64,000 bases of DNA from Gilliamella sp. B3022 (GCF_028751545.1 NZ_CP071867.1:903306-967305); one strand, 5' to 3'; counted from the stretch's first letter, positions 43,001-52,993 are shown. The notes: generated from the sequence alone by a model not told the origin. Numbers and translations are program-made.

Positions 43001-44044
43001 TTAGCTGCAATTTAATAAAATTTTACCCTTCATTGGTTGCCCATTTAAATTTATCACTTCCTGAATAAATGTATTAAAATCAGCAATCACCGCTATCAAT
43101 TCATTAAGATTTATCTTACCTTCTACAAAAAACTGACTTACCAATAGCCACTCTTTACCAGGCCATGGTGCAGAATAATTCATCCAACTTCCTAAAATTT
43201 GTAACTCTTTTCGTAAAATAAGCCCGAATGTTTTTTCTGGTAAGGTAAAATCATCATGAACAGTACCAACTAAAACCACTTTAGATCTAGGACCTGCAAT
43301 GTCAATGGCTAATCTAACCGTAATTGATGAACCAGCTGTTTCTAATACGATTTGCTCAAAACGTTGAGGAGATAAGGCTTGATAAATCTCATCAACACTA
43401 ACATTTTTAGAGTTATAAATAGCATCAGCACCTAGTCGTTTTGCCAGATTCAGCCGTTCATCATTAATATCTAAAACAGCAATAAAGCTCGCCCCCATTG
43501 CCTTAGCACAAAGCATAGCAAGCAGTCCGATTGTTCCACCACCGACAATTACGACATGTTTATTTTGGCAGCCATCAGCTAATAGTAGAGCATGCATTCC
43601 TACAGTCATTGGTTCAAAAAAGGCGCCGTCAAGAAGATTTACTCCTTTGGGTAATTTAAATGCATTTTTTTTATTTAATACAATATATTCAGCAAAACCG
43701 CCTGTTATTCTTGATCCCACAAAGGTATAATTTTTACAAAGTGAATAATAATGCTTTTGACACTCATCACATTTAAAACATGGTAATAATGGTACACAAG
43801 AAATTAAATCCCCAACGTCAAATTCAGTTACACCATCGCCTATTTCAATAACCGTACCACTAAACTCATGTCCCAGCGTGATAGGATAAAAATGCGAACC
43901 ATGATGGAATATTCTAGGAATATCTGATCCACATAATCCACTATAAGCAACTTTTACTAAAATTTGATCTGGATATGTAATTTTGGGCATGTCAATATCT
44001 TGTACAGATAGAGATCCCCCTTCATTGACAACAACCGCTTTCAT
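43001..44044 (-). CDS. gatD: Galactitol-1-phosphate 5-dehydrogenase
   Basis: A 347-aa zinc-dependent medium-chain dehydrogenase. Catalytic-zinc ligands appear in GLCGSDIPRI and LGHEFSGTV, and structural-zinc cysteines in CFKCDECQKHYYSLC. The NAD-binding motif is VIVGGGTIGLLAMLCAKAMG. Length and position match E. coli GatD (346 aa), which oxidises galactitol-1-phosphate to tagatose-6-phosphate. It is separated from gatC by a 99-base gap holding a small hairpin. Confidence 0.9.
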   Translation of the reverse strand: MKAVVVNEGGSLSVQDIDMPKITYPDQILVKVAYSGLCGSDIPRIFHHGSHFYPITLGHEFSGTVIEIGDGVTEFDVGDLISCVPLLPCFKCDECQKHYYSLCKNYTFVGSRITGGFAEYIVLNKKNAFKLPKGVNLLDGAFFEPMTVGMHALLLADGCQNKHVVIVGGGTIGLLAMLCAKAMGASFIAVLDINDERLNLAKRLGADAIYNSKNVSVDEIYQALSPQRFEQIVLETAGSSITVRLAIDIAGPRSKVVLVGTVHDDFTLPEKTFGLILRKELQILGSWMNYSAPWPGKEWLLVSQFFVEGKINLNELIAVIADFNTFIQEVINLNGQPMKGKILLNCS

Positions 44045-44087
44045 TTTATTTTCCTTAATTAGTCATCACATTATTTTGAAATATGAT

Positions 44088-44108
44088 TTTCACGGATACT
44101 TCGTGAAA
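44088..44108 (-). repeat. Hairpin between gatC and gatD
   Basis: TTTCACG (44088-44094) pairs with CGTGAAA (44102-44108) around a 7-base loop. There is no T run, so it may adjust mRNA stability or the ratio of gatC to gatD rather than end transcription. Confidence 0.4.
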
Positions 44109-44143
44109 GTCACAAAATTACAGATATTTATAGGGCTTATAGA

Positions 44144-45526
44144 CTAATTTTTTATTTTATCTGTCTGCACTATTTGCTGTTCTTTTAAAAAGAATTCGTA
44201 TTTTTTCGCTCGCTTCCAAGTTAAAAATAGACAAAAAAGGTAAAATAATCCAATAAAAGAAAAGCCAATAGGTTGTGTTAAGTTCACTAACTGAACCATC
44301 ATATAAGTAATTGGAGAACCACCTTGATCCATTGCCCCAACACTAATACTATTATCATCAGTAATAATATCAGCATTGATTGCAAGTTGAGTTGTTAATG
44401 GGACCATTTGTGTGGCGATCCAAAGCGTGATAGCAATAATAATTGAACCTGAAATAATGATTCTAAACAAATTACCCTGATGAATTGCCACACCCATTGC
44501 AATAAAAAAGCCAATAGTGGCTAAATCACCAAATGGTAAAATTTCATTTCCTGGTAAAATAATGGCAATGAAAATACTTAGAGGAATAAAAATTAAGCTA
44601 GCAGAGACAACTGTTGAATGTCCTAACAGTAAGGCAGGATCTAAACCGATAAGAAATTCTTGTCCACCAAATTTTGATTGTAGGTGTTTGCGAGCTTGTT
44701 TGGATATTGGTGTTAAACCATCCATAATTGGCTTAATTACACGTGGCATTAATAACATTACTGCAGCAGTTTGAATAGCAAGTTGTAATGTTTCTTTCAC
44801 GCCATATCCAGCTAAAAATCCTAATATAATGCCCATAAATAAGCCAACGGTTACGGGTTCACCAAACGCACCAAACCGTTTTTGCATATCAACAGCATTA
44901 AAATTAATCTTATTAATGCCCGGTATTTTTTCAATCGCAGCATCAATAAACACAGCAATTGGACCACAATAAGCTGATGTACCATGAGGAACAGCAATCC
45001 CTTCAAGTTCAAAAAACTCTTTAGTATCTTTAGAAAACCAATCACCCAATTTAAAGGCAATAATAGCATGAATAATAACACCTGTAATACCTAACCAATA
45101 AGAACTCGTTACGATATAAACTAATGCCCCAGAAAATGTCATATGCCATATATTCCAAATATCGACATTGACTACTCGTGTTAACTTTGCCAATAACATG
45201 ACAATATTTACTGCGATAGCAATAGGTATCGCAACCAAGGCTATCTGTGAAGCCCAAGTCATCGGCGCAGTTCCTGGCCACCCCACATCAACAATATTCA
45301 AACTAATATCAAATTTTTCGGCCATTGCTTGAGCTGCAGGACCAACAGAACTTGTTAGTAAACTGACAACTAAACCAATACCAACAAATCCAATACCAAT
45401 ATGTATACCTGCTTTTAAGGCATCTCCCATTTTCATTCTTAACGCTAATGAAAATAGAATAATGACAATGGGTAACATCACTGACGGACCAAGATCCAAA
45501 ATGTACTGCATAATTTCACTAAACAT
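44144..45526 (-). CDS. gatC: Galactitol PTS enzyme IIC
   Basis: A 460-aa membrane transporter with about ten hydrophobic segments, the length of E. coli GatC (451 aa). It opens with MFSEIMQYILDLGPSVMLPI, and the mid-protein NIVDVGWPGTAPMTWASQIA and FLIGLDPALLLGHSTVVSAS are typical. It imports galactitol while the IIB subunit phosphorylates it. gatB ends four bases upstream. Confidence 0.92.
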   Translation of the reverse strand: MFSEIMQYILDLGPSVMLPIVIILFSLALRMKMGDALKAGIHIGIGFVGIGLVVSLLTSSVGPAAQAMAEKFDISLNIVDVGWPGTAPMTWASQIALVAIPIAIAVNIVMLLAKLTRVVNVDIWNIWHMTFSGALVYIVTSSYWLGITGVIIHAIIAFKLGDWFSKDTKEFFELEGIAVPHGTSAYCGPIAVFIDAAIEKIPGINKINFNAVDMQKRFGAFGEPVTVGLFMGIILGFLAGYGVKETLQLAIQTAAVMLLMPRVIKPIMDGLTPISKQARKHLQSKFGGQEFLIGLDPALLLGHSTVVSASLIFIPLSIFIAIILPGNEILPFGDLATIGFFIAMGVAIHQGNLFRIIISGSIIIAITLWIATQMVPLTTQLAINADIITDDNSISVGAMDQGGSPITYMMVQLVNLTQPIGFSFIGLFYLFCLFLTWKRAKKYEFFLKEQQIVQTDKIKN

Positions 45527-45530
45527 AGAT

Positions 45531-45815
45531 TTATCCCTTTAATATCGCTAGTATTTTATCTTTTAGCTGATCTATTCCAATACCTGAAACAAAAGGCATG
45601 CCATGTATAATAGGAATGTTACCAAAAGTTTGATCCATTCTTGCTGTGGTACAAATTAAATCGACATCATCAATAAAAGTGTTAATTTCATTAATCCGAC
45701 ATTGAATAAGATCCAACTCAATATTATTTTCTTTACATAAATCTTTAATCTCTTCAGCAGCTAAAGTTGATGTTGCAACCGCACCACCACATGCAACAAT
45801 AATCTTCTTTTTCAT
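45531..45815 (-). CDS. gatB: Galactitol PTS enzyme IIB
   Basis: A 94-aa IIB protein starting [20 protein letters not shown], where Cys9 is the phosphoacceptor, as in E. coli GatB (94 aa). It passes phosphate from IIA to galactitol in the IIC channel. It lies between gatA and gatC, all co-oriented. Confidence 0.93.
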   Translation of the reverse strand: MKKKIIVACGGAVATSTLAAEEIKDLCKENNIELDLIQCRINEINTFIDDVDLICTTARMDQTFGNIPIIHGMPFVSGIGIDQLKDKILAILKG

Positions 45816-45835
45816 AATGCCTCCTAACTCACTTT

Positions 45836-46285
45836 TTAATTAAATATCACTTTACTAAAATGCTCTATAATTTCATTTTGTGGCGCTTTTAATAAGAAGT
45901 GATAGAATTCTTTATTCTGTAAATGTGAAAAAAGCGCTTTCAACAAATCAAGTTGAGCTTCGGGGGAAGTTACAACTAATGAAATAATAAGGGAAACATC
46001 AACTGTACCGTCATCATCAGCTCGATTGAAAGCTACTGGGCATTGTGTGCGAATAATAAAAATCGCAGGTGTATTAGCGTGTTGAGCCTCACAATGTGGA
46101 ATAGCTACAGCATAACCATCAAGTGCAATACCTGTGGGAAATAAGGCTTCTCTTTCAATTAATGCTTTTAAATGGCTTTTTTTTACAATATTTTTCTGCT
46201 GTAAATGCTCGCTAATATACGTTAATGCTTCTCGCTCATTGTTAAATTTGAGCTTGTCTTCGAAAATAAGCTGACACTTGTTCAT
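45836..46285 (-). CDS. gatA: Galactitol PTS enzyme IIA
   Basis: A 149-aa fructose-type IIA domain. The phosphoacceptor His is in [14 protein letters not shown]. The length matches E. coli GatA (150 aa). It leads the gatABCD-gatR operon. The divergent spacer before it contains CRP sites shared with gntK. Confidence 0.9.
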   Translation of the reverse strand: MNKCQLIFEDKLKFNNEREALTYISEHLQQKNIVKKSHLKALIEREALFPTGIALDGYAVAIPHCEAQHANTPAIFIIRTQCPVAFNRADDDGTVDVSLIISLVVTSPEAQLDLLKALFSHLQNKEFYHFLLKAPQNEIIEHFSKVIFN

Positions 46286-46396
46286 ATTAAATCTCCATTG
46301 TTGTACTTCTATTAACTTTTTTAACTTTCGAAAACAAAATATTTAACGAAAGATTATTTTCTTTCGATTTAAAAAGCAAATAGACTTTTATATTTT

Positions 46397-46484
46397 TGTG
46401 ATCGAAATCTATTTTTTAAATAAAGATCAAAACGCAAACTTGTAATTATTTTTGTTTATGAAGAAAAGTATGATCACGATCACA
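46397..46484. promoter_or_regulatory. CRP sites in the gatA/gntK divergent region
   Basis: TATGA-TCACGA-TCACA at 46469-46484 matches the CRP consensus at nine of ten defined bases. TGTGA-TCGAAA-TCTAT at 46397-46412 is a weaker match. Both lie between gatA (minus) and gntK (plus), so either or both operons may be activated by cAMP-CRP. Confidence 0.55.
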
Positions 46485-46527
46485 AAAAGAAGGTTTTTAA
46501 ATTGAAAAAAATACTTAATATGCAAAA

Positions 46528-46543
46528 ATGTTACCCGTAACAA
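46528..46543. promoter_or_regulatory. GntR operator upstream of gntK
   Basis: ATGTTACCCGTAACAA is near-identical to the GntR operator ATGTTACCNGTAACAT; the inner 14 bases TGTTACCCGTAACA are a perfect match. The flanks ATGCAAA and TTTGCAT extend the symmetry. It lies 22 bases before the gntK start, suited to repression. No gntR gene lies in the window. Confidence 0.85.
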
Positions 46544-46564
46544 TTTGCATATTAAGGAGCCACT

Positions 46565-47098
46565 GTGACGAAAAATAACAAACAAGTTTTTATATTAATG
46601 GGTGTTTCTGGTAGTGGTAAATCCGCAGTTGCCAAGCAAGTTTCATATAATCTTGATGCAGCATTTCTTGATGGTGATTTTTTGCATCCTAAAGCAAATA
46701 TTTTAAAAATGCGTAGTGGAACACCATTAAATGATGAAGATCGTTTTCCTTGGCTTGATTTGATTAGTAATGCGGCATTCGCTATGAGCAACATTAATAA
46801 TATTTCAATTATCATCTGCTCAGCTTTGAAACGGAAATATAGGGACATTATCCGTGGTAAAAACGAAAATGTACACTTTATCTATTTAAAAGGTAGTTAT
46901 GATGTAATTGCTGATCGTTTAGCAAAACGAAAGGACCATTATCAAAAAACAGGGATGTTACAATCGCAATTTGATACTCTTGAAGAACCCACTGTTGATG
47001 AAAAAGATGTGTATACCGTCAATATAGAACAATCTTTAGAAGGGGTTGTGCATGATACCCAACAGTTAATAAGCACAACATGCCAGCGCAAAAAATAG
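46565..47098 (+). CDS. gntK: Gluconokinase
   Basis: A 177-aa kinase making 6-phosphogluconate. It has the Walker A motif GVSGSGKSAV at residues 13-22, AAFLDGDFLHPKANILKMRS, ICSALKRKYRDIIR and LIDs typical of GntK (175 aa in E. coli). Translation starts at GTG 46565 after AAGGAG. It sits behind a GntR operator. The edd gene that would follow it in a gluconate pathway is a pseudogene. Confidence 0.94.
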   Translation: MTKNNKQVFILMGVSGSGKSAVAKQVSYNLDAAFLDGDFLHPKANILKMRSGTPLNDEDRFPWLDLISNAAFAMSNINNISIIICSALKRKYRDIIRGKNENVHFIYLKGSYDVIADRLAKRKDHYQKTGMLQSQFDTLEEPTVDEKDVYTVNIEQSLEGVVHDTQQLISTTCQRKK

Positions 47099-47129
47099 AA
47101 TATAAAATAATAAATTATACAATAGGTTA

Positions 47130-48936
47130 ATGTTAATCCAACTGTCAACAATGTAACACAGCGAATTATTGAACGCTCTAAAGCTTCTCGCACAGCCTAT
47201 CTGCAAAAAATTGAAGATGCGATGATTAACAAAGTTACCCGCTCTAAATTGCCATGTAGTAATTTAGCACATGCTTTTGCAGCCTGCTATCTTGATGATA
47301 AGAATGATCTAAAAAATATTTTAAAAAGTAATATTGCTATTATTAGTTCTTCCAACGATATGCTTTTAGCCCATAAACCTTATGAGTTCTATCCAGAACA
47401 AATTCGCAAAGTCTTACATGAAGTTGGAGCAGTTGGCCAAATCGCAGGAGGGATACCAGCAATGTGCGATGGAGTAACTCAAGGTGAACCAGGAATGGAG
47501 CTATCATTAATAAGTTGAGATATCATTGCGATGTCGGTTGCTGTTAGTCTTGCACATAACATGTTTGACGGTGCGTTATACCTTGGCATATGCGATAAAA
47601 TTGTACCGGGTTTATTAGTTGGGGCTCTAACCTATGGTCATCTACCCACAATTTTTGTACCAGCTGGACCTATGCCCTCTGGACTATCAAATAAAGAGAA
47701 AGTTCGTATACGTCAACTCTATTCTGAAGGAAAAGCCTCGCGTGAAGATTTATTAGAATCAGAAGCTGCATCTTATCATTCTAGTGGTACTTGTACTTTT
47801 TATGGAACGGCAAACAGTAACCAAATGGTGATAGAATTAATGGGATTACCCTTGCCGGGAGCTGCATTGGTCAACCCAGAAACGGCTTTACGTTTCGAGT
47901 TAACCAATGCAGCAGCGAGACAGATTACTCGGTTAACTTAACAATCAGCTTATTATAAGCCTATTGGAAAAATGGTTGATGAAAAAGTCATTGTCAATGG
48001 CTTAATTGCCTTACTTGCTACAGGCGGTTCAACTAACTTAACAATGCATATCGTCGCAATAGCTAAAGCTGCAGGCATAATTGTTAATTGGGACGATATT
48101 TCAGATCTTTCAACAGTAGTACCACTTTTATGTCGAATTTATCCAAATGGAGTGGCTGATATTAACTATTTTCAAGCTGCAGGTGGAACTTCAGTGTTAA
48201 TTAGAGAATTACTTAAAGGTGGCTTATTACATGAAGATGTAGAAACGGTTATGGGTCGAGGATTGAGTCATTATATCAAAGAGCCAATATTAAAAAATGG
48301 AAAACTCATTTTCTGAGAAAGTCCAAATCAATCATTAGATGAAAATGTAATTGCATCAATAAAAAAACCTTTTAACTCACATGGTGGATTAAAAGTGATG
48401 TCAGGCAATATTGGTAGAGCAGTAATGAAAACTTCTGCTATTGCTTCTGAACATCAGGTCATTGAAGCTCCAGCCGTTGTTTTTAATAGTCAATATGAAT
48501 TAGATGATGACTATAAAGCAGGCAACTTAGATAAAAGTTGTGTTGTAGTGGTTCGTTTTCAAGGCCCTAAAGCAATCGGTATGCCTGAACTGCATAAATT
48601 AATAACACCTTTGGGAGTTTTACAAGATCGAAGGTATAAAATTGCCTTATTAACCGATGATAGATTATCAGGAGCATCAGGTAAAGTGCCAGCAGCAATA
48701 CATGTAACACCAGAAGCCTATGATGGCGGTTTACTAAGTAAAATAAAAAATGGAGATATGATTAGAGTTAATGGACTAACTGGAGAAATAACATTATTAG
48801 TAGACGCAACAATCTAGCTAAACGTCAGCCTTATCGCTTTGACTTATCTAATTCACATCTCGGTTATGGGCGAGAACTATTTTCTATCATTCGTGAAAAT
48901 TTAACTTCTGCTGAAGAAGGTGCAGTAAGTTTCTAA
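47130..48936 (+). pseudogene. edd: Broken 6-phosphogluconate dehydratase
   Basis: The whole 602-codon length of Edd is present in one main frame, but with lesions. The start ATG at 47130 is out of frame by one base. In-frame stops are TGA at 47516 (after MELSLIS), TAA at 47939 and TGA at 48314. A TAG at 48815 and a frameshift separate TLLVDAT from the tail LAKRQPY and GRELFSIIREN. Conserved parts such as MCDGVTQGEPGMEL, LVTDGRLSG-like LLTDDRLSGASGKV and [16 protein letters not shown] remain. Edd makes KDPG in the Entner-Doudoroff pathway, and this copy cannot. Confidence 0.93.
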
Positions 48937-48945
48937 ATGAGTTCT

Positions 48946-48966
48946 TCTGCCGCAAAATGCGGCAGA
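48946..48966. terminator. Hairpin between edd remnant and poxB
   Basis: TCTGCCGC (48946-48953) pairs with GCGGCAGA (48959-48966) with a 5-base loop, just after the edd remnant. It probably served edd. The T run is weak. Confidence 0.55.
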
Positions 48967-49043
48967 GATCAGTAAAAAATATACTGAAATGTATTCTTAA
49001 CCTGAAACTTTTTGACAAAGATTATTAATAATAACGTTATAAA

Positions 49044-50765
49044 TTATTTTTTGATAAAGTTATCAACCAATAAATTCATTACGTCGCCAATTTTTCCACT
49101 CAAAGAAGCTTTCATACTGTAAAGTGCCATCCCCATGACTTGCGAAGCATGAATTTCAGGGGGCATAACAAGTTCATCAGCACTCGTTTTAACGTCCAAA
49201 AGCGCTGGTCCATCATGAGTTAAAAATGATTGCATTGCTGCTTCAAGTAGATCTGAATCATCAACCCTTATTGAAAATAACCCCATCGATTCAGCTACTT
49301 TAGCAAAATCAGGATTCTGTAAATCAGTATAGTGATTAATTAATCCCTCTACTTTTTGTTCTAATTCTACAAAATTAAGTGAACTATTATTAAGTACGAT
49401 AATTTTTATTGGTAATTTTTCTTGGATTGTCGTTAATAGATCGCCCAATAACATACTAATGCCACCGTCTCCGGATAAGGTGATCACTTGACGATTAGGA
49501 AACGCTTTTTGAACACCTAAAGCTTGCGGCATGGCATTTGCCATAGTACCATGTTTTAAACTAATGACGGTTCGTCTTTTACCATTAGTATTAAAGTGCC
49601 GACAAGCCCATACCATAGCCGAACCAACATCAGCGCAGAGCACGGCATCATCTGTTGCATATTTATCAATTAGTTCAGTTAAATATTGAGGATGGATAGT
49701 TGATTTGGAAGCCAATGCTTTCTTATTCAATTTACTCATGGCACTACTATATAATGCCTGGCATGTTTCTAAAAATTTAGTATCTTTTTTTTCGTTAACT
49801 AAAGGTAACAAAGCAGTTAAAGTTGGTTTACTACTACCAACAACACCAATACTTACTGGGTGACGTCGTCCTAAGTGAGTTGCATCAATATCGATTTGAA
49901 TAATTTTGGCATGATTTGGATAAAATTGTGACCAAGCAAAATCAGTACCTAACATAATAAGAACATCACACTCTTTAATTGCCATAGTTCCTGATTTAAC
50001 ACCAAACATTCCTGTCATACCAACATTGTATGGGTTATCATATTCAACAAAATCTTTACCTCTAGAGGTATGTACAATAGGCGATTTTATTTTTTCGGCA
50101 AATGCAATAAGCTCATTATGAGCATCATAGACACCTTGACCAGCAAAGATGGTCACTTTTTGATTTTTATTTATAATATCTGCGATTTCAGCTAATTCCT
50201 TATCTGATGGGCGTATTATTGGTTTAGGATGATAAATCTTATGACCACTTTTATCTTCTACTTTCTCTAAACTAATATTATAAGGAATTACCAATACAGC
50301 AACACCGCGTCGATTAATAGCAGCTTGAATAGCAGCAGTAGTAATTTCTCTGACTTGAGTTGCATCACTAATTTCCCGACAAAATACGGAACAATTTTTA
50401 TAAACCGATTCAAAATCTACTTCTTGTGGAAAGTCGTTTCCTTGTTGTGAAGTAATTAATTGACTAGCTAATAAAATGACTGGAACTCTATTTCTTTGTG
50501 CTTCATAAATACCATTAATGAAATGTAAACTACCGGGTCCACAAGAACCAGCACAAGCCGTAATTTGATCAGTGAGATAAGCTTCTGCTCCGGCTGCAAA
50601 AGCTCCAACCTCTTCATGTCGAACGTGAACCCACTCAATATCACTTTTTTCAATAGCAGAAGTAATTTGATTTAATGTATCACCTACAATACCATAACAA
50701 TGTTTAACACCAGCTTCACCCAAAATATCAACTATAATTTGCGCAACTGTTTTCTTTGATGTCAT
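49044..50765 (-). CDS. poxB: Pyruvate dehydrogenase (quinone), pyruvate oxidase
   Basis: A 573-aa thiamine-diphosphate flavoenzyme that converts pyruvate to acetate and CO2 and reduces quinone at the membrane. Visible are the N-terminal GIVGDTLNQIT and VRHEEVGAFAAGAEA, the FAD-region FAGQGVYDA and TDFAWSQFYP, and the C-terminal ThDP motif SGDGGISMLLGDL ending in LNNSSLNFV. The length equals E. coli PoxB (572 aa). I start at the ATG at 50765, preceded by AGGAGA; an upstream ATG at 50861 has no such site. Confidence 0.94.
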   Translation of the reverse strand: MTSKKTVAQIIVDILGEAGVKHCYGIVGDTLNQITSAIEKSDIEWVHVRHEEVGAFAAGAEAYLTDQITACAGSCGPGSLHFINGIYEAQRNRVPVILLASQLITSQQGNDFPQEVDFESVYKNCSVFCREISDATQVREITTAAIQAAINRRGVAVLVIPYNISLEKVEDKSGHKIYHPKPIIRPSDKELAEIADIINKNQKVTIFAGQGVYDAHNELIAFAEKIKSPIVHTSRGKDFVEYDNPYNVGMTGMFGVKSGTMAIKECDVLIMLGTDFAWSQFYPNHAKIIQIDIDATHLGRRHPVSIGVVGSSKPTLTALLPLVNEKKDTKFLETCQALYSSAMSKLNKKALASKSTIHPQYLTELIDKYATDDAVLCADVGSAMVWACRHFNTNGKRRTVISLKHGTMANAMPQALGVQKAFPNRQVITLSGDGGISMLLGDLLTTIQEKLPIKIIVLNNSSLNFVELEQKVEGLINHYTDLQNPDFAKVAESMGLFSIRVDDSDLLEAAMQSFLTHDGPALLDVKTSADELVMPPEIHASQVMGMALYSMKASLSGKIGDVMNLLVDNFIKK

Positions 50766-50984
50766 ATTTTCTCCTAAAAAAGGGTTATTAGTTGAATAAG
50801 TTAACTTCGGTAAATTACACCAAAGTTTGGTTAATACGAATAGGTTATAAAAAATTAGCAAGAAATGTTAAAAATGTAATAAATGATCAATTATTGTTGA
50901 ATAAATAGCAATAGAAAATATTCCCTATTACAATAAATCAAGGTATTATGTATAAAATAAAATCTACCTCATTGAGTTATTTTT

Positions 50985-52892
50985 GTGAAAAATTTGTCAT
51001 CTGAGCATGGCTTAATGTCATTTATTACTGCTTTTTTGCCTGATTATTTAACCCAACATTACCCTCTAATTATTGTTTGTATATTGCTATGTATTGCCAT
51101 TATCTTATTTTCAATTAGTAAGTTAAGAATGGATATAATTGCATTACTTACAATTACAGCAATCACCATGACGGGGGTGTTAACGCCTACTGAAGCACTC
51201 TCTGGATTTAGTGATCCCAATATTATCTTAATCGCACTACTTTTTGTTATTGGTGAAAGCTTGGTAAGAACGGGTATTTCATACAAGATGAGCGAATATA
51301 TTCTTAAAATAGCCGGTCAAAATGATATTCGAATTATCACTTGCATCATGTTAGGCATCGCTTTACTTGGCTCAGTAATGAGCTCAACAGGGGTTGTCGC
51401 TATATTTATTCCTGTAGCTATTAGTATTGCTAATCATACTGGTATTCATATTAAAAAATTAATGATGCCTCTTTGTATTGCAGCATTAATTAGTGGCATG
51501 ATGACATTAGTCGCTACCGCGCCTAATCTGGTAGTAAACAGTGAGCTAAGTCGTGCCACACTAGAAGAGTTCGGATTTTTCTCAATTACGCCAATTGGTA
51601 TTGGTGTTTTAATTGTTGGCGTTATTTATTGTATATTAACACGCAATTGGTTGCTTACCGCAGAACAAGTTACACCAACAAATATTCAACCACAAAGAAG
51701 AAAAATAACTGATCTAATTCGAGACTATAAATTGATTGGTCGTGCTCACCGCGCACAGATATTAGCTGGTTCGCCTTTTGTAGGAAGAACTATTGATGGT
51801 TTACATTTACGCACTGAACATGGTGTAAATGTTATTGGTATTGAACGTTGGCGAAAATTTCATAAAGTATTAATACCAGTAAATGGTTCGACCGAATTTC
51901 GTGAAAATGATATTTTATTATTGGATATGTCGCATTCAGAAGCCGATTACCGAACATTTCTAACAACAAACAATCTTGAACCTAAAATTTTACGAGGTGA
52001 ATATTTTTCTGAACAAGTTAAAGAAGTAGGTATGGCCGAAGTCGCACTACTACCGGAATCAACACTGTGTGGTAAAACACTCAATGAAATAGATTTCAGA
52101 GGAAAATATTTTCTAACAGTAATTGGTATTTGGCGAAATCATGCTCCAGTTGAAACTAATAACTTATTCCAAGAACGTTTAGAAATGAGTGATACATTAT
52201 TGGTATGTGGAGATTGGGGATCAATTCAGAAACTGCAAACACGCACTAATGATTTTGTGGTCTTGGATTACCCTGCTGATATTGATGATATCGCACCTGC
52301 AAGTTCACAAGCTCCCGCAGCTTTAATAAATTTAACAATCATGATTCTATTAATGGTTACAGGTATTGTACCGAATGTAGTTGCTGCGCTCATTGCCTGT
52401 CTATTAATGGGAGCCACTCGTTGCATTGACATGTCTAATGCTTATAAATCCATTCATTGGCCAACATTAATTTTAATTATTGGGATGATGCCTTTCGCTG
52501 TAGCTTTAAATAAAACGGGAGGAATTTCGCTAATATCTGAATGGTTAGAAATTCACCTAAGATCTTTTGGTCCATATATGATATTAACTTTTATCTTTTT
52601 ATTGTGCTCAACGGTAGGGTTATTTATTTCTAATACTGCAACTGCGATTTTAATTGCTCCAATTGCGATTGATTTAGCAATTAAATTTAACTACTCACCT
52701 TATCCTTTTGCTATGACAGTCGCCATTGCAACATCAGCGTCGTTTATTACACCTGTTTCTTCACCAGTTAAAACCATGGTAGTTGCACCAGGAGGATACA
52801 GTTTTAGTGATTTTGTTAAAGTTGGCATTCCTTTAACCTTTTTGGTAATGATTGTAGATATTGCTTTAGTACCTATATTTTTCCCTTTTTAA
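50985..52892 (+). CDS. SLC13-type permease with TrkA-C domains
   Basis: A 635-aa inner-membrane protein. The membrane halves lie at about residues 20-220 and 440-635, with a cytoplasmic insert between them carrying two TrkA-C-like domains (RAQILAGSPFVGRTIDGLHL and EVALLPESTLCGKTLNEIDF). Family traits are STGVVAIFIPVAISIA and FISNTATAILIAPIAIDLAI, the two SLC13/DASS-like signature regions. It probably transports an anion, dicarboxylate or sulfate with sodium. The start is a GTG at 50985 with a weak ribosome site. A hairpin at 52994-53020 follows it. Confidence 0.82.
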   Translation: MKNLSSEHGLMSFITAFLPDYLTQHYPLIIVCILLCIAIILFSISKLRMDIIALLTITAITMTGVLTPTEALSGFSDPNIILIALLFVIGESLVRTGISYKMSEYILKIAGQNDIRIITCIMLGIALLGSVMSSTGVVAIFIPVAISIANHTGIHIKKLMMPLCIAALISGMMTLVATAPNLVVNSELSRATLEEFGFFSITPIGIGVLIVGVIYCILTRNWLLTAEQVTPTNIQPQRRKITDLIRDYKLIGRAHRAQILAGSPFVGRTIDGLHLRTEHGVNVIGIERWRKFHKVLIPVNGSTEFRENDILLLDMSHSEADYRTFLTTNNLEPKILRGEYFSEQVKEVGMAEVALLPESTLCGKTLNEIDFRGKYFLTVIGIWRNHAPVETNNLFQERLEMSDTLLVCGDWGSIQKLQTRTNDFVVLDYPADIDDIAPASSQAPAALINLTIMILLMVTGIVPNVVAALIACLLMGATRCIDMSNAYKSIHWPTLILIIGMMPFAVALNKTGGISLISEWLEIHLRSFGPYMILTFIFLLCSTVGLFISNTATAILIAPIAIDLAIKFNYSPYPFAMTVAIATSASFITPVSSPVKTMVVAPGGYSFSDFVKVGIPLTFLVMIVDIALVPIFFPF

Positions 52893-52993
52893 AAATGAAT
52901 GGTATTTTGATCGCTTAAAACGAATGTTTTGATTTGGGATCTTGTATCAAGATGCAATGAAATTAACACAGAAAGTATTAGATTGCTAAAAAG

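Noticed and set aside
36911-48936. Transposon or insertion sequence as the cause of the pseudogenes
   Set aside because: No transposase fragment, terminal inverted repeat or target duplication was seen; lesions are point changes, small shifts and internal deletions.
50766-50861. Upstream start of poxB
   Set aside because: The extension is not family-like, and AGGAGA stands before the ATG at 50765.
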